NCBI GenBank assembly: GCA_023441845.1 | Contig: JAEZNF010000280.1 | Location: 1-6,380 of the forward strand | Source of the DNA: Bacillota bacterium | GTDB lineage: Bacteria > Bacillota > Clostridia > Acetivibrionales > DSM-2933 | Direction: 5' to 3' | Length of the DNA: 6,380 nucleotides | Part shown: one piece after another, positions 5,492 through 6,380 of the stretch | Layout: every line of letters starts with the position of its first letter | Position numbering within the stretch: position 1 is the first letter of the stretch | Made by a program: the position numbers and the translations under genes | The notes under the pieces: model-generated | What the model saw: the letters and a program-made list of their open reading frames with translations, nothing else | Databases searched by the model: none | What the model was told of the DNA's origin: nothing

Positions 5492-5773
5492 TCAAACCGA
5501 AAAAATGAATTTCAACCCTATGAGAAGTCCCACTCCGGGAAGTCCAAGCAGGCCTGTTATAATAATAGAGAAGACATTTATAGCAATATGGAATCCAAAT
5601 AAACTATCTCCGAAATAGTTTATTGCAAAGAGCACTGCCAATCCTAAAATTGTATTAAACACAAGTTTCATTAATATTTTCATAGGTTTATAAAATACTC
5701 TCCCCAGTATATATAAGAATATAATTCCTAATATATATGCAAATACCAAGTTAAATTTTATTTGCATATCCAT
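5492..5773 (-). CDS. bofA: BofA-family pro-sigma-K processing inhibitor
   Basis: This 93-residue membrane protein has two to three hydrophobic segments (about 8-24, 35-53 and 64-92). It carries the hallmark C-terminal BofA block: an Asn in a hydrophobic helix (AINVFSIIITGL) followed by GLLGLPGVGLLIGLKF at about 74-89. In Bacillus, BofA sits in the outer forespore membrane and holds the SpoIVFB protease inactive until a forespore signal arrives, so pro-sigma-K is cleaved on time. The length is normal for the family. ATG 5773 has AAAGGA six bases upstream; a second ATG at 5767, with GGAAGG nine bases away, is an alternative. The YaaL/DUF2508 gene upstream in the same direction is the expected neighbour. 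Many clostridia keep bofA although their SpoIVFB pathway varies, so the role here is inferred from the family. Confidence 0.85.
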   Translation of the reverse strand: MDMQIKFNLVFAYILGIIFLYILGRVFYKPMKILMKLVFNTILGLAVLFAINYFGDSLFGFHIAINVFSIIITGLLGLPGVGLLIGLKFIFSV

Positions 5774-5931
5774 GTTCCTTCCTTTTGCCTGTTTCGCCTG
5801 TAATAATTCCCTTTAATAATATTTATTCTCCGGTTGTCTTTTTATTACTATAATTACTATAAAATAAAAGTCTCAGGGTCATTGGGTTTCTTCAACTTTT
5901 GACTGATTTCTCATGTAGAAATGACCACTAA

Positions 5932-5966
5932 TAAAAAAGCGCCTGGACATTGTAACCCAATCGCTT
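5932..5966 (-). terminator. Intrinsic terminator after the yaaL-like gene
   Basis: On the leftward strand AAGCGATTGG (5957-5966) pairs with CCAGGCGCTT (5937-5946), with one mismatch and one wobble, a 10-base loop and a following T-run (5932-5938). It lies 41 bases after the YaaL stop and before bofA, so the two genes may be partly uncoupled. The rest of the 233-base gap holds a 9-bp tandem TTACTATAA (5845-5862) and no clear promoter. Confidence 0.6.
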
Positions 5967-6006
5967 AAATATTTTTATTCATATAATCGTTTTTGAATTT
6001 ACAGGT

Positions 6007-6363
6007 TTAATACATAGCTTCGCCTCTGAATGAAATAGAGTCTGCCACCTCCGAATATCCTCCCCTTATTCCTTTCTCCTTGGCTTTCTTTATCAGGTAT
6101 TCATATCTTACCTGATAGGCCTTTATCATATAAGTATAATAATCAATAATTTCCTGGTCACTGGTGTAATTAAAATTTGCATTTGCACATAGCCAATCTC
6201 TTTGTGCACTTTTTATACTTTCAATCAACTCTTTAAAATCACTGCTTTCATTAAATGAAGCAGTTTCTATTTTTTCTTTTGTTGAAAAAACTTTTGATAA
6301 TCTATTGAAAAAACCGTTTTTTGGCTTCTTTATTACATAACTTTGCTGAGAGCTCAAATTCAT
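6007..6363 (-). CDS. YaaL/DUF2508 family protein
   Basis: This 118-residue protein contains the DUF2508 region at about 42-98: DFKELIESIKSAQRDW, then NANFNYTSDQEIIDYY, then KAYQVRYEYLIKKAKEKG. This is the pattern of Bacillus YaaL and its clostridial relatives. It is soluble and mostly helical. The first 40 residues are a basic, poorly conserved leader, and the C-terminal 20 residues are also extra, making it longer than Bacillus YaaL (about 70-75 residues). Function is unknown in the family. The usual order is recR, yaaL, bofA, and here the bofA-like gene follows in the same direction after 233 bases, which supports the call and predicts recR just beyond the right edge. ATG 6363 has AAGGAG seven bases upstream (6371-6376). 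Confidence 0.8.
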   Translation of the reverse strand: MNLSSQQSYVIKKPKNGFFNRLSKVFSTKEKIETASFNESSDFKELIESIKSAQRDWLCANANFNYTSDQEIIDYYTYMIKAYQVRYEYLIKKAKEKGIRGGYSEVADSISFRGEAMY

Positions 6364-6380
6364 GATTATTCTCCTTATAC

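Noticed and set aside
5277..5495. Leftward open frame of 72 codons across the tandem repeats
   Set aside because: It is made of repeat and terminator sequence and overlaps the bofA stop. No family is recognisable, and the bofA call explains the region better.
5361..5618. Rightward open frame of 85 codons starting after the repeats
   Set aside because: Its ATG is inside the terminator loop and stem, it crosses two terminators and it runs antisense to bofA.

Overview
The window is AT-rich DNA from a spore-forming Gram-positive, most likely an anaerobic member of class Clostridia. The evidence is strong purine-rich ribosome binding sites, AT-rich sigma-A-like promoters, a CotS-family spore-coat protein, a YaaL (DUF2508)/BofA sporulation pair and a clostridial AgrD-type cyclic peptide precursor. 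I cannot assign a genus with confidence.

Layout. Bases 1-42 hold the 3' end of a rightward gene, followed by a long hairpin at 73-113. A leftward block follows: a CotS-like kinase-fold protein (252-1244), a GT39/ArnT-like membrane glycosyltransferase (1387-2625) and an unrecognised 85-residue helical protein (2708-2965). An AT-rich intergenic region (2966-3273) carries divergent promoter candidates. A rightward block then follows: an XRE-family regulator with two HTH-like domains (3274-3990), a polytopic membrane protein of 281 residues that resembles the sensor half of AgrC without a kinase (4069-4914), and a 39-residue AgrD-like peptide precursor (5103-5222). The peptide gene is followed by a GC-rich 43/44-bp tandem repeat that runs into an intrinsic terminator, and then by a second, probably bidirectional terminator. 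On the right, leftward genes encode a BofA-family protein (5492-5773) and a YaaL/DUF2508 protein (6007-6363), with a terminator between them.

How the parts may work together. The most interesting unit is the regulator, membrane protein and peptide at 3274-5222. It looks like part of an Agr-type signalling system, but no AgrB processing peptidase, no histidine-kinase ATPase domain and no LytTR response regulator is visible here. A shared 10-base element, TTACAATATA, lies in the leader of the regulator gene and over the -35 box of the membrane-protein promoter. It is a candidate operator linking the genes. The flanking genes belong to sporulation (coat protein; control of pro-sigma-K processing). 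A role of the peptide module in sporulation timing is possible but is only inferred from position.
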